Shown: in pieces, positions 36,669 to 44,987 of the stretch | How positions within the stretch are numbered: the first letter of the stretch is position 1 | Layout: every line of letters begins with the position of its first letter | The notes under the pieces: model-generated | Told to the model about the DNA's origin: nothing | The model's input: the letters and a program-made list of their open reading frames with translations, nothing else | Databases searched by the model: none | Assembly: GCF_003813905.1 (NCBI RefSeq) | Contig: NZ_RPFJ01000098.1 | Location: 1 to 64,000 of the forward strand | Direction: 5' to 3' | Source: Aureibaculum marinum | GTDB taxonomy: Bacteria > Bacteroidota > Bacteroidia > Flavobacteriales > Flavobacteriaceae | Length of the DNA: 64,000 nucleotides | Program-made: the position numbers and the translations under genes

Positions 36669-37304
36669 TTATGAGATTCTACGGTGCAATCTTTTTAAAA
36701 AGCTATCTAAAATTACTTTGTACAACGGGAGAAAAAATAAGGCATTAATTATAATTTTAAATAAATAATCTACAGCAGCAATTTCTACTAGATTTTCAGA
36801 GAGGTAAACATCTGAAGTTTTATAAAAAGCTATTGTAAAAAAGGTAACGGTATCCATTAAATTACCAATAATACCCGAAGCTAAAGGGGCATGCCACCAT
36901 TGTTGATGTTGCCTAAGTTTATTAAAAATTAAAATATCTAAAATCTGACCAACTACATACGCAGAGAAACTGGCTATAGCTATACGAGCCACAAAAAGAT
37001 CAAAGCTAAATAACGAATTATACCCTAACCAATTTCCATTTCTAAAACCAACAGTTATAAAATATGAAACCAATAGGGCAGGCAACATAGCATTAAAAAT
37101 AATGCGTCGTCCAAGTTTTGCTCCAAAAAGACGTACTGTTAAATCTGTAGCTAAAAATATAAATGGAAAAGTAAGTGCTCCCCAAGTAGATTTAAATCCT
37201 AAAATGGTCAAGGGAAACTGAACTAAATAATTGCTAGAAGCAATAATAAGAATATGAAAACAGACTAATAAAAATACAATCTGTTGATTTTTTTTTGAGG
37301 ACAT
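36669..37304 (-). CDS. Queuosine precursor transporter (YhhQ/VUT family)
   Basis: 211 residues, about six membrane spans, with family features NYLVQFPLTILGFKSTWGALTFP, FLATDLTVRLFGAKLGRRIIF and the second-half signature GIIGNLMDTVTFFTIAFY. It imports preQ0 or preQ1 (or a related queuine precursor) for tRNA queuosine. The leader on the minus strand holds a preQ1-I-like riboswitch 9 bp before the ATG, which strongly supports the transport role. No queC, queD, queE or queF gene is in the window. Confidence 0.9.
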   Translation of the reverse strand: MSSKKNQQIVFLLVCFHILIIASSNYLVQFPLTILGFKSTWGALTFPFIFLATDLTVRLFGAKLGRRIIFNAMLPALLVSYFITVGFRNGNWLGYNSLFSFDLFVARIAIASFSAYVVGQILDILIFNKLRQHQQWWHAPLASGIIGNLMDTVTFFTIAFYKTSDVYLSENLVEIAAVDYLFKIIINALFFLPLYKVILDSFLKRLHRRIS

Positions 37305-37313
37305 ATAATATTT

Positions 37314-37350
37314 CTTAGTTTTTTATCGTGGGAGAATTTCGAACCACGTG
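37314..37350 (-). promoter_or_regulatory. preQ1-I riboswitch (candidate) in the leader of the queuosine transporter
   Basis: Read on the minus strand: stem CGTGG, 12-nt loop TTCGAAATTCTC, stem CCACG, then the A-rich tail ATAAAAAACTAAG. This has the same architecture and spacing as the Bacillus subtilis queC aptamer (5-bp stem, 12-nt loop, tail AUAAAAAACUAA). The tail ends 9 bp before the transporter start, so binding preQ1 would limit access to the start site. The P2 pairing is short here (possible C-G pairs between loop CG and tail C/G), which I could not confirm. Confidence 0.72.
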
Positions 37351-37568
37351 TCCCATATTTTATGGAAAAATAAAAAGCAAAGTAACTACTTTTTTATTGT
37401 TTTACAGTAGTAAAATACAATCTTTTTAATTTTAAATAGTGAGTTTAAACAATGTCAAAAAGTACAAGGTTTGTATAATTTTTTTACAAATAATTTATCA
37501 GATAAGAACTAATAATCTTTGTTTTAAACTTTACCTTTGCCTGTCAGATTAGTATAAAACATAGTTTT

Positions 37569-39065
37569 ATGAATAACCATAAACAAAGCCCAAAAAGAAA
37601 GAGTTTAATATTGGCGGCTTTAATGACAACTATGGCATTGGCAGCAATGGATAGCACAATTGTTGCTACTGCTATTCCTCAAATTGTTGGCGATTTAGGT
37701 GGTTTTTCTTTATTCAGTTGGTTGTTCTCAATTTATTTATTAATTCAAACAATTACAATTCCTATTTATGGAAAATTAGCCGATATCTATGGCCGTAAAC
37801 CCATTTTAATTTATGGAGTAATAGTGTTTTTATTGGGTTCTGCAGCATGTGCTGGAGCTTGGAATATGGTTAGTTTAATTATTTTTAGAGGAGTTCAAGC
37901 CGTGGGGGCAGGAGCCATGGTAGCTACTATTAATACTATTGCAGCAGATATTTATACCATTGAAGAGCGTGCTAAAATTCAAGGATGGTTATCTAGTGTT
38001 TGGGGTGTTTCGGCTCTTATAGGACCTGCTATTGGAGGTGCTTTAGCAGATTATGTTTCTTGGCGGTGGATTTTTTTAATCAATCTTCCAGTGGGTATTG
38101 GTTCAATTACAATGATTAGCTTATTTCTTAAAGAAAAAAAATCAGTAAAATATACAGAGATAGATTGGTTAGGTGCATCTGCATTATTAATTACTGGAGC
38201 ATTTATTATGTTTGGAATGATGGAAGGAGGTAAATTATGGGATTGGATGTCTTACCAAACATTAATATTTATAAGTATTGCTTTACTATTAATTGTAGTA
38301 ACTCGTAAAATAGAAGGTGCAGCAAAAAATCCAATCATACCCAAATGGGTATGGAAAAAAAGAGTGCTTGTTGGTGCAAATTTAGCAACTATTGGAATGG
38401 GTTGTATGACCATGGGCCCAAGTATGTTTTTACCCGTTTTTGCACAATCAATATTGGGTGTAGGAGCAATTGTTGCAGGTTTTATATTAGCAAGTATGAG
38501 TGTAACATGGCCTTTATCTTCTTCTTTATCAGGAAAATTATATTTACGTATAGGATTTAGAAATACAGCATTATGTGGCATTTCTATAGTTATAACGGCT
38601 GTTTTAATATTTCTGTTTGTTCCTTTTCCTAGTTCAATATGGACTTTAGTTGGTATTCAATTACTTATGGGAGCAGGATTTGGATTAATCTCAACACCGT
38701 TAATGGTAGGCGTTCAATCAACAGTAAAATGGGGGCAAAGAGGTGTTGTTACTGGTGCAAGTATGTTTTCAAGGTATTTTGGTCAAAGTTTAGGTGCTGC
38801 TATTTTTGCAACCATTTTTAATTCAAAGTTATTTGAAAAATTAACTAACGCTCCTGAAAATTTAAAAAATGATTTACCAAGAGTAAATGAAGTAGTTGAA
38901 GTATTACAGTCTGCAGATGCAGATGCTTCAATTCAAAACTATTTACAACACTCATTCTTTGATGCAACACATTTAGTATATATAGGATTACTTTTATTAG
39001 GATTGTTTACACTAACAGTGTTATTGATAACCCCAAAAGATTTTCCAAGTATAGATGAATTTTAA
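37569..39065 (+). CDS. MFS multidrug exporter (DHA2/EmrB type)
   Basis: 498 residues, about 14 membrane spans. Motifs: MTTMALAAMDSTIVATAIPQI (N-terminal D of DHA2), YGKLADIYGRKPILIYG (motif A), RGVQAVGAGAMVATINTIAAD and the C-motif region GVSALIGPAIGGALADYVSWRW. This is a proton-driven drug exporter; the substrate is unknown. No MFP partner (EmrA) is adjacent, so it acts alone at the inner membrane. Confidence 0.9.
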   Translation: MNNHKQSPKRKSLILAALMTTMALAAMDSTIVATAIPQIVGDLGGFSLFSWLFSIYLLIQTITIPIYGKLADIYGRKPILIYGVIVFLLGSAACAGAWNMVSLIIFRGVQAVGAGAMVATINTIAADIYTIEERAKIQGWLSSVWGVSALIGPAIGGALADYVSWRWIFLINLPVGIGSITMISLFLKEKKSVKYTEIDWLGASALLITGAFIMFGMMEGGKLWDWMSYQTLIFISIALLLIVVTRKIEGAAKNPIIPKWVWKKRVLVGANLATIGMGCMTMGPSMFLPVFAQSILGVGAIVAGFILASMSVTWPLSSSLSGKLYLRIGFRNTALCGISIVITAVLIFLFVPFPSSIWTLVGIQLLMGAGFGLISTPLMVGVQSTVKWGQRGVVTGASMFSRYFGQSLGAAIFATIFNSKLFEKLTNAPENLKNDLPRVNEVVEVLQSADADASIQNYLQHSFFDATHLVYIGLLLLGLFTLTVLLITPKDFPSIDEF

Positions 39066-39118
39066 ATTGATATAGTAATCTTTAAAAGTTAAAAAATATG
39101 GTCGCACTGTAAATATGC

Positions 39119-40282
39119 TCAATTTTTCATGTATTTTCCTTTTTTGCTACCTTCATACATTTCATATTTTACTAGCCTACACTCTAATTTACCATTAAAG
39201 ACTTTTATGCGTTTTGAAGTACGTAATCCTACATTTTTAAGTCCATTTTCAAAATCAGAAGTGATAAGCCATGCATTGGTACCAGGATAACCACGTTTTA
39301 ACGTATTGCCAATTTCTTTATAAAAAACAGGAACATCAATTTCTAAACGTTCACCATAAGGTGGATTAAATAGTATAATTGTTTTCCCTTCAATTTCTTT
39401 TTCTGTTCTAAAGAAATTTTCTTGTTTAACGGTAATAAACTCTGTTAAATTGGCATTTTCAATATTATCTTGAGCTTTATAAATTGCAGAAGGGGCTTTA
39501 TCGTATCCAATTATTTTTGCTGAGGATTCCCTAACTTTTTTTAAGAGAGAATTTCTAATGGTATCAAATAAGTTTGGATCAAAATCAGACCATTTTTCAA
39601 AACCAAATTCTCTTCTATTAATATTGGCAGGAATATTATTCGCAATCATCGCCGCTTCAATCAATATAGTTCCACTACCACACATAGGGTCAATAAAATG
39701 TTGTGTACCATCATACCCTGTCATCAAAACCAATCCTGCCGCTAATACTTCATTTATAGGAGCAATATTAGTTGCACTTCTATATCCTCTTTTATGTAAA
39801 GAATCACCAGAACTATCAATAGAAACGGTACAATCTCTATGTTGAATATGAATATTTATCTGTAAATCCGGATGGTTTAAATCTATATTTGGTCTTTTAC
39901 CTACTTTAGCTCTAAAATAATCTACAATTGCATCTTTAGTTTTTAAAGATACATAGTGTGAATTGGTGAAATTTTCTGCATTAGCTACAGCATCTACTGC
40001 AAAAGTTTGATTGACATCAATATAATTATCCCACTTTATAGTTTGTATTAGATTGTATAAGTCGTCTTCGTTACTAACTTTAAATTGTCTAATTGGTTTT
40101 AAGATTCTAACTGCAGTTCTTAAAGCTAAGTTTGCTTTATACATAAAACCTGTATCACCAACAAAAGTTACATTTCTAACTCCAACTTTTACATTCATGG
40201 CACCTAAGTTACGTAACTCTTTTGCTAATATTTCTTCAAAACCAAATAAGGTTTTGGCTAACATTTTAAAATTCTCATTCAT
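39119..40282 (-). CDS. THUMP-domain rRNA/tRNA guanine-N2 methyltransferase (RlmL-like)
   Basis: 387 residues. N-terminal ferredoxin-like and THUMP region, then a class I methyltransferase with FIDPMCGSGTILIEAAMIA (SAM site), GYDKAPSAI and the catalytic NPPYGERL. This is the short RlmL/YpsC form without the RlmK half. Product: m2G in 23S rRNA by family. Confidence 0.88.
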   Translation of the reverse strand: MNENFKMLAKTLFGFEEILAKELRNLGAMNVKVGVRNVTFVGDTGFMYKANLALRTAVRILKPIRQFKVSNEDDLYNLIQTIKWDNYIDVNQTFAVDAVANAENFTNSHYVSLKTKDAIVDYFRAKVGKRPNIDLNHPDLQINIHIQHRDCTVSIDSSGDSLHKRGYRSATNIAPINEVLAAGLVLMTGYDGTQHFIDPMCGSGTILIEAAMIANNIPANINRREFGFEKWSDFDPNLFDTIRNSLLKKVRESSAKIIGYDKAPSAIYKAQDNIENANLTEFITVKQENFFRTEKEIEGKTIILFNPPYGERLEIDVPVFYKEIGNTLKRGYPGTNAWLITSDFENGLKNVGLRTSKRIKVFNGKLECRLVKYEMYEGSKKGKYMKN

Positions 40283-40494
40283 GCTATTAGGTGTTTTTTA
40301 ATCTAAATAAAAGTCAATAAGAGTTCAAAAATACATTTATTAAAGAAGTTTTCCATATATCTTGTAATATTCTATAAAAAAATCTTTGAAGATTGATAGT
40401 ATCATAATTCTTAAAAATTATTGAGTCCATGATTTGGAATAGTCAACTATTTTTATAGGTTATACTCTTAAATAATAACTTTAAAGTAAAACAA

Positions 40495-41316
40495 ATGAAA
40501 GTATTAGTAATTGGAGCTGGAAATATGGGGTTAACTTATGCTGAAGGGATGTCTAAATCAAAAATGTTAAAAAAGAATCAAATTATGATTTTAGATACAA
40601 GTGATGAAAAGTTAGAGAAATTACATCAAATATCACATTTTGATGCCTATAAAAATTTGGAAGACTGTTTGCCAGAGGCAGATTTGATTTTTATAGCAGT
40701 AAAACCATATCATGCAGAAGAACTTTTTAGTAAAATGGTTACATTTTTAAATCCAGAACAAATAATTATATCTATTATGGCTGGTGTAACCATTGAAACA
40801 ATAATTAAGTTAACCGGATTAGAAAAAATTGTGAGAGCAATGCCTAATTTACCAGCTCAGGTAGGTAAAGGTTTAACTTCTTATGTAACTACAGATAAAG
40901 TTTCTAGAATTGAACGTTTAATGGTAGAAAGTTTATTAGATTCTACAGGAAAATCTATAAAAGTTAGTTCTGAAAATTTTATTGATGCTTCTACAGGTAT
41001 TTCAGGTAGTGGTCCGGCTTATGTATTCTATTTTATGCAAAGTATGATGGAAGCTGCTTTACAAATGGGGTTTTCAGAAAATGTTTCTAGAGTGTTGGTT
41101 AGCCAGACTTTTACCGGTGCTGTAGAGTTATTTAACCAGTTTTCTCTTTCCCCAAATTCTTGGATGGAAAAAGTGGCATCTAAAGGAGGAACCACAAGAG
41201 CTGCTTTAGATTCTATGGAAGAAAATAATGTAAATGAATTGATAAAAGAAGCTGCATTCGCTGCTTTTAATCGTGCTGTAGAAATGGGTAAAGAAAACGA
41301 GACAAAAAATGTATAA
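40495..41316 (+). CDS. proC: Pyrroline-5-carboxylate reductase
   Basis: 273 residues. NAD(P)-binding GAGNMGLTYAEG at residue 7, LIFIAVKPYH, MAGVTIETI, RAMPNLPAQVGKG and the substrate motif GISGSGPAYVFYFM plus SKGGTTRAALDSM. It catalyses the last step of proline synthesis. Overlaps the next gene by 8 bp, so it is the first gene of a proC-proB-proA operon; the 212-bp leader has no clear regulatory element. Confidence 0.95.
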   Translation: MKVLVIGAGNMGLTYAEGMSKSKMLKKNQIMILDTSDEKLEKLHQISHFDAYKNLEDCLPEADLIFIAVKPYHAEELFSKMVTFLNPEQIIISIMAGVTIETIIKLTGLEKIVRAMPNLPAQVGKGLTSYVTTDKVSRIERLMVESLLDSTGKSIKVSSENFIDASTGISGSGPAYVFYFMQSMMEAALQMGFSENVSRVLVSQTFTGAVELFNQFSLSPNSWMEKVASKGGTTRAALDSMEENNVNELIKEAAFAAFNRAVEMGKENETKNV

Positions 41317-42094
41317 TCAGAAAATAGTAATTAAAGTTGGTACGAATGTGATGACCAACAAAGACAATAAAATTGTAAGACCAGTATTACGTAATTTAGT
41401 ACGTCAAATTGCAGAATTATATGAGCGTAATATTATTTGTGTATTAGTATCTTCTGGTTCTGCAATTGCAGGAAAAGAAATTTTAGGAAAATCTAAAATT
41501 AAAAATAAACCACAGCGAAGGCAAGTGTATTCGGCTATTGGTCAGCCAAGAATGATGCGATTGTACCAAAATATTTTTCATGATTACGGAATGAAATGTG
41601 CACAAGTTTTGCCTACCAAACGCGATTTTAATCCTGGCATTCATCGCGAAAATATGATTAGTTGTTATGAAGGATTATTGTCTGAAGGTGTTATACCTAT
41701 TGCTAATGAAGATGATGCTGTTTCTGTGACCATGTCTATGTTTTCTGATAATGATGAATTGGCTAGTTTAGTGGCTCAATTATTAAATGTAGATAAGCTT
41801 ATAATTTTGTCGGATATTGATGGTCTTTATGATGGACATCCACACTCGAACAATAGTAAATTGATAACAAATGTAGGTGTCCAAGAAGATGTAGAACAAT
41901 ACATTCAAGAGAGCAATAAAGGAGAGGCAGAAGGGCGAGGAGGAATGGGATCAAAATTGAATTATGCTCAAAAAACTGCAGCTAAAAATATACCTACATA
42001 TATTGCAAATGGAAAAAAAGAAAATACAATTATTGATATTATTGATGGTAAAAATGTAGGAACCAAAGTCGCAAAAGGAATTAAATCATCATAA
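41309..42094 (+). CDS. proB: Glutamate 5-kinase (without PUA domain)
   Basis: 261 residues. Amino acid kinase fold with VIKVGTNVM, VLVSSGSAIAGKE, NEDDAVSV, FSDNDELASLVAQLLNVDKL and GRGGMGSKLNYA. The usual enzyme has about 367 residues with a C-terminal PUA domain; this one ends after the kinase domain, as some shorter members do. It phosphorylates glutamate for proline synthesis. The start overlaps proC by 8 bp. Confidence 0.93.
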   Translation: MYNQKIVIKVGTNVMTNKDNKIVRPVLRNLVRQIAELYERNIICVLVSSGSAIAGKEILGKSKIKNKPQRRQVYSAIGQPRMMRLYQNIFHDYGMKCAQVLPTKRDFNPGIHRENMISCYEGLLSEGVIPIANEDDAVSVTMSMFSDNDELASLVAQLLNVDKLIILSDIDGLYDGHPHSNNSKLITNVGVQEDVEQYIQESNKGEAEGRGGMGSKLNYAQKTAAKNIPTYIANGKKENTIIDIIDGKNVGTKVAKGIKSS

Positions 42095-42123
42095 CTTTAA
42101 TTAAATTAACTAATTTTGAATTT

Positions 42124-43323
42124 ATGAAACTTATTACTACAGACATAAAAAATAAGGTATTGCAGTCTTTGATACAAATCTTAGATACAAACCGTGAAAC
42201 CTTGTTAGAAGCTAATAAAAAGGATTTAGAAGCTTTTACTAAAAACGATCAAGCGATGTATGATAGATTGATTGTAAATTCCAAAAAAATTGACGGAATA
42301 ATTCAATCTATAAGAGAAGTTAAAGCTCAAGAAGATCCGGTAAATCAAATAATTTCTGAAAATACCTTAGCTAACGGATTAAAAATTGTAAATAAAACAG
42401 CTCCATTTGGTACTATTATGATTATTTATGAATCAAGACCAGATGTTACTATTGAGGCTAGTATACTTGCATTTAAGGCAAATAATAAAATTGTTTTAAA
42501 AGGAGGTAAAGAGGCAATACATAGCAATGCTATGTTAGTCAATTTTTGGCATCAAGCGTTAACAGAAAATGGATTATCTACTAATGCTGTTCAATTATTA
42601 AATATGGATAGGAAAGAGACACAAGCGTATTTAAAAAATCCAACCGAAAAATTAGATTTAATTGTGCCTCGTGGTGGTGAAAAATTAATTGCATTTGTAA
42701 AAGAACACGCAAAATGTCCTGTACTTGTAAGTGGAAGAGGAAATAACTTTTTATATGTAGATGAACATGCAGATTGGCAAATGAGTCTTAAAGTTATACT
42801 GAATGCTAAAACGGATAAAATTTCAGCTTGTAATGCATTAGATAATATTTTAATCAATAAAAATATTAAAAATTATAATGATAAACTAAAAGAGTTACAG
42901 CGGGTTTTAACAGATAATAATGTTTCTATTTTGGTTGATGATTCCGTTAAAAAAGTTTTGACAAATGAAGTATTAATTACAGATGATCAAACTTGGTATG
43001 AAGAGTTTTTGGCTATGAAATGTTGTATTGGTGCAGTAGACTCAATGTCTGAAGCGATTGAGTTAATAAATAAGTATTCTGGAGGACATTCTAATACTAT
43101 AATGACAACTGATAATCAAAAAGCTGAAGATTTTATGCAACAAGTAGATAGTGCAGCGGTATATCAAAATGCATCAACTAGATTTACTGATGGTGGGCAA
43201 ATGGGAGTAGGAGCAGAACTAGCCATTAGTACAGATAAACTCCATCATCGTGGACCATTAGGATTAAAGCAATTAGTCACAAATAAATACTTTATGTTTG
43301 GGAATGGTCAAATTAGAGAATAA
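42124..43323 (+). CDS. proA: Gamma-glutamyl phosphate reductase
   Basis: 399 residues. Signatures: APFGTIMIIYESRPDVT, ILKGGKEAIHSN-like, DLIVPRGGEKLIAFV, catalytic Cys in SACNALDNILI, and the closing ASTRFTDGGQMGVGAELAIST. It reduces glutamyl phosphate to the semialdehyde. It follows proB after 29 bp and completes the operon. Confidence 0.95.
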   Translation: MKLITTDIKNKVLQSLIQILDTNRETLLEANKKDLEAFTKNDQAMYDRLIVNSKKIDGIIQSIREVKAQEDPVNQIISENTLANGLKIVNKTAPFGTIMIIYESRPDVTIEASILAFKANNKIVLKGGKEAIHSNAMLVNFWHQALTENGLSTNAVQLLNMDRKETQAYLKNPTEKLDLIVPRGGEKLIAFVKEHAKCPVLVSGRGNNFLYVDEHADWQMSLKVILNAKTDKISACNALDNILINKNIKNYNDKLKELQRVLTDNNVSILVDDSVKKVLTNEVLITDDQTWYEEFLAMKCCIGAVDSMSEAIELINKYSGGHSNTIMTTDNQKAEDFMQQVDSAAVYQNASTRFTDGGQMGVGAELAISTDKLHHRGPLGLKQLVTNKYFMFGNGQIRE

Positions 43324-43403
43324 TAATTCTTAAAATTAGATTACTTAATTAAGGTACTTTAAATAGTAAGATGTTTACTAAAACTATATAAAATAAAAAA
43401 ATA

Positions 43404-43595
43404 ATGAAAATCTTGTTTGTAAGAAGGAGAACTAGGATAGAAAAACGATATACAAAAAAAATGGGACAACTTAAAGCTAGAGTAACTTATATAAAAAAGT
43501 ACTTACTTGGCATTCCAATAAAAACACTGCATAAATATAGAGAAACCTATTATGGTGAAGTTAAAGATTGTGAAGAAATTGTGTTGGCAAAATAG
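43404..43595 (+). CDS. Small basic hypothetical protein
   Basis: 63 residues with many Arg, Lys and Tyr, beginning MKILFVRRRTRIEKRYTKKM and ending EIVLAK. No recognised domain. The base composition and ATG with an upstream A-rich stretch support a real gene. It lies 80 bp after proA and converges with the Fur-family gene. Confidence 0.55.
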   Translation: MKILFVRRRTRIEKRYTKKMGQLKARVTYIKKYLLGIPIKTLHKYRETYYGEVKDCEEIVLAK

Positions 43596-43621
43596 AAGTT
43601 TAGCTGATTTTACAATTTTTT

Positions 43622-44002
43622 TTAATCAGAACAAGCTTCACATTTTCCCAGTAGAAGAATATTTGTAGAATCTATTTTATGATTTTTTATAGTCGGTATT
43701 TTAACCTCTACAGGTAAACACTCAACTTTATCACATTTTGTACATTGAAAATGTGGGTGTTCGTCTAGATGTTGGTCAGCAGAACATCCGATACTTTTAG
43801 CATACCATTTTAAGCCATCTTTCCCATTAAAAGAATGAATAATTCCATCATGTTCTAATCTATCTAAAATACGATAGACCGTTGTTTTATTCATTTTATC
43901 TTTTAATAAATCTATTAAATGTACAACAGATGTTGCTTCACCTTTTTGGTTAAAAAATTTTAGTATTGTTGTTACTCCTTTTGTTTTTCTTACAATTCCC
44001 AT
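43622..44002 (-). CDS. Fur-family metal-responsive repressor
   Basis: 126 residues. Winged helix in the first 75 residues (VVHLIDLLKDKMNKTTVYRIL, HDGIIHSF), then the metal region DEHPHFQCTKCDKVECLPV with its His/Cys ligands, and a C-terminal KCEACSD pair, i.e. two CxxC motifs for structural zinc. It may be Zur-like or Fur-like; the metal is not determined by these motifs. The inverted repeats in the upstream region suggest self-regulation. Confidence 0.85.
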   Translation of the reverse strand: MGIVRKTKGVTTILKFFNQKGEATSVVHLIDLLKDKMNKTTVYRILDRLEHDGIIHSFNGKDGLKWYAKSIGCSADQHLDEHPHFQCTKCDKVECLPVEVKIPTIKNHKIDSTNILLLGKCEACSD

Positions 44003-44013
44003 GATACAAAATT

Positions 44014-44068
44014 AATGCACTCTAGTTGCAATTACAAATTCAATTTTATATTTTCGCAACTTTGTTGC
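44014..44068. promoter_or_regulatory. Fur/Zur-like inverted repeat between the Fur gene and the ABC remnant
   Basis: GCAAC-TTT-GTTGC at 44056-44068 is a perfect 5-3-5 inverted repeat, extended outward by C/A-rich bases. TAGTTGCAATTACAA near 44020-44034 holds a second GTTGCA half. The distance to the Fur-family start (44002) and to the remnant start (44086) suits an operator for both directions. Confidence 0.55.
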
Positions 44069-44085
44069 ATTAACAGTGTGGTTTT

Positions 44086-44235
44086 ATGATAAAATTACAA
44101 GACGTTAGTAAATCTTTTAAAGCTAACCTAGCAGTTACAAATTTTAACTATATTCTTACGGAATCTAGAGGAGAATTAATAGAATCTAGAGTACTATTCT
44201 ATAAATTTTTAAATTACTTAAATATAATATTATAA
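44086..44235 (+). pseudogene. Truncated ABC transporter ATPase remnant
   Basis: 49 codons starting MIKLQDVSKSFKANLAVTNF, the standard opening of an ABC ATPase (usually followed by ...GEIxGLLGPNGAGKTT), but no Walker A follows. It runs instead into unrelated sequence and stops 2 bp before the next gene. The start is in the right place for the Fur-type operator at 44056. It is best read as the leftover of a metal-regulated transporter gene whose body was deleted. Confidence 0.65.
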
Positions 44236-44237
44236 TA

Positions 44238-44987
44238 ATGAAATTATTACATCTGTTTTGTTTTCTACTTTTAGTAACATCATGTAAAAAAACGAATCCA
44301 AATATTACAAAAATTACGGCAAAAAACATTGCCATTGACAGTACCATTCAATCTTCTGTAAAAATAGACAGTATTGTAGCTCCTTATAAAGAAAAATTAA
44401 TCAGAGAAATGGAAACTACATTAACCTATACGCCAAAAGATTTAACTAAAGAAAGCATTGCTATGCAAACTACTTTAGGTAATTTAATGGCTGATTTATG
44501 TTTTGAAATGGCTAGCCCTATTTATAAAAAGGAAACAAATACTTCTATTGATTTTTCTATGTTTAATTATGGAGGAATTCGTACTACAATTGCTTCAGGA
44601 AAGGTAACTAAAGGAGATGCTTTTAAGTTAATGCCCTTTGAAAATGAACTTGTAGTTGTTACCATTACGGGAGATAAAATAGAAGCATTAATCAATTACT
44701 TTATTGAAAGTAAAACAGCACACCCCTTGTCAAAAAATATTGAATTCACATTAAAAGAAAACAAGTATTCTTTAAAAATTAATGGAAAGAATTTTGATAA
44801 CAATGCGACATACAATGTATTAACATCAGACTTTTTACAAAGTGGTGGAGATAAAATGAAATTCTTTCAAAGTCCAGAAAAACTAGTGAAATTTAATTAT
44901 AAAGTAAGAGATGCTATCATCGATTATTTTATAAAAGTGGATACATTAACAGCTGTGATAGATAATCGTGTAACAATTGAAGACTAA
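44238..44987 (+). CDS. 5'-nucleotidase C-terminal domain lipoprotein
   Basis: 249 residues. Lipoprotein start with LVTSC near Cys16. The rest matches the 5'-nucleotidase C-terminal domain: TTLGNLMADLCFEMA, FSMFNYGGIRTTIASG, VTKGDAFKLMPFENELVVV and LTSDFLQSGGDKM. In many bacteria this domain follows the catalytic domain on one chain. Here the two are separate genes in reversed order, sharing one base (TAATG). It binds the nucleoside part of the substrate; the pair should form the complete periplasmic enzyme. Confidence 0.85.
   Translation: MKLLHLFCFLLLVTSCKKTNPNITKITAKNIAIDSTIQSSVKIDSIVAPYKEKLIREMETTLTYTPKDLTKESIAMQTTLGNLMADLCFEMASPIYKKETNTSIDFSMFNYGGIRTTIASGKVTKGDAFKLMPFENELVVVTITGDKIEALINYFIESKTAHPLSKNIEFTLKENKYSLKINGKNFDNNATYNVLTSDFLQSGGDKMKFFQSPEKLVKFNYKVRDAIIDYFIKVDTLTAVIDNRVTIED

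Noticed and set aside
37321-37358. A GGTTCGAAATTC-type stretch on the minus strand that looks like the T-arm of a tRNA
   Set aside because: No matching D-arm, anticodon arm or acceptor. The 5-bp stem, 12-nt loop and A-rich tail fit a preQ1-I aptamer and the gene context.
38252-38581. 109-codon minus-strand frame inside the MFS gene
   Set aside because: Antisense shadow; the forward gene has clear DHA2 motifs throughout.
44086-44235. The short frame as a functional small protein
   Set aside because: It matches only the first strand of an ABC ATPase and has no Walker motifs, so it is better explained as a remnant.
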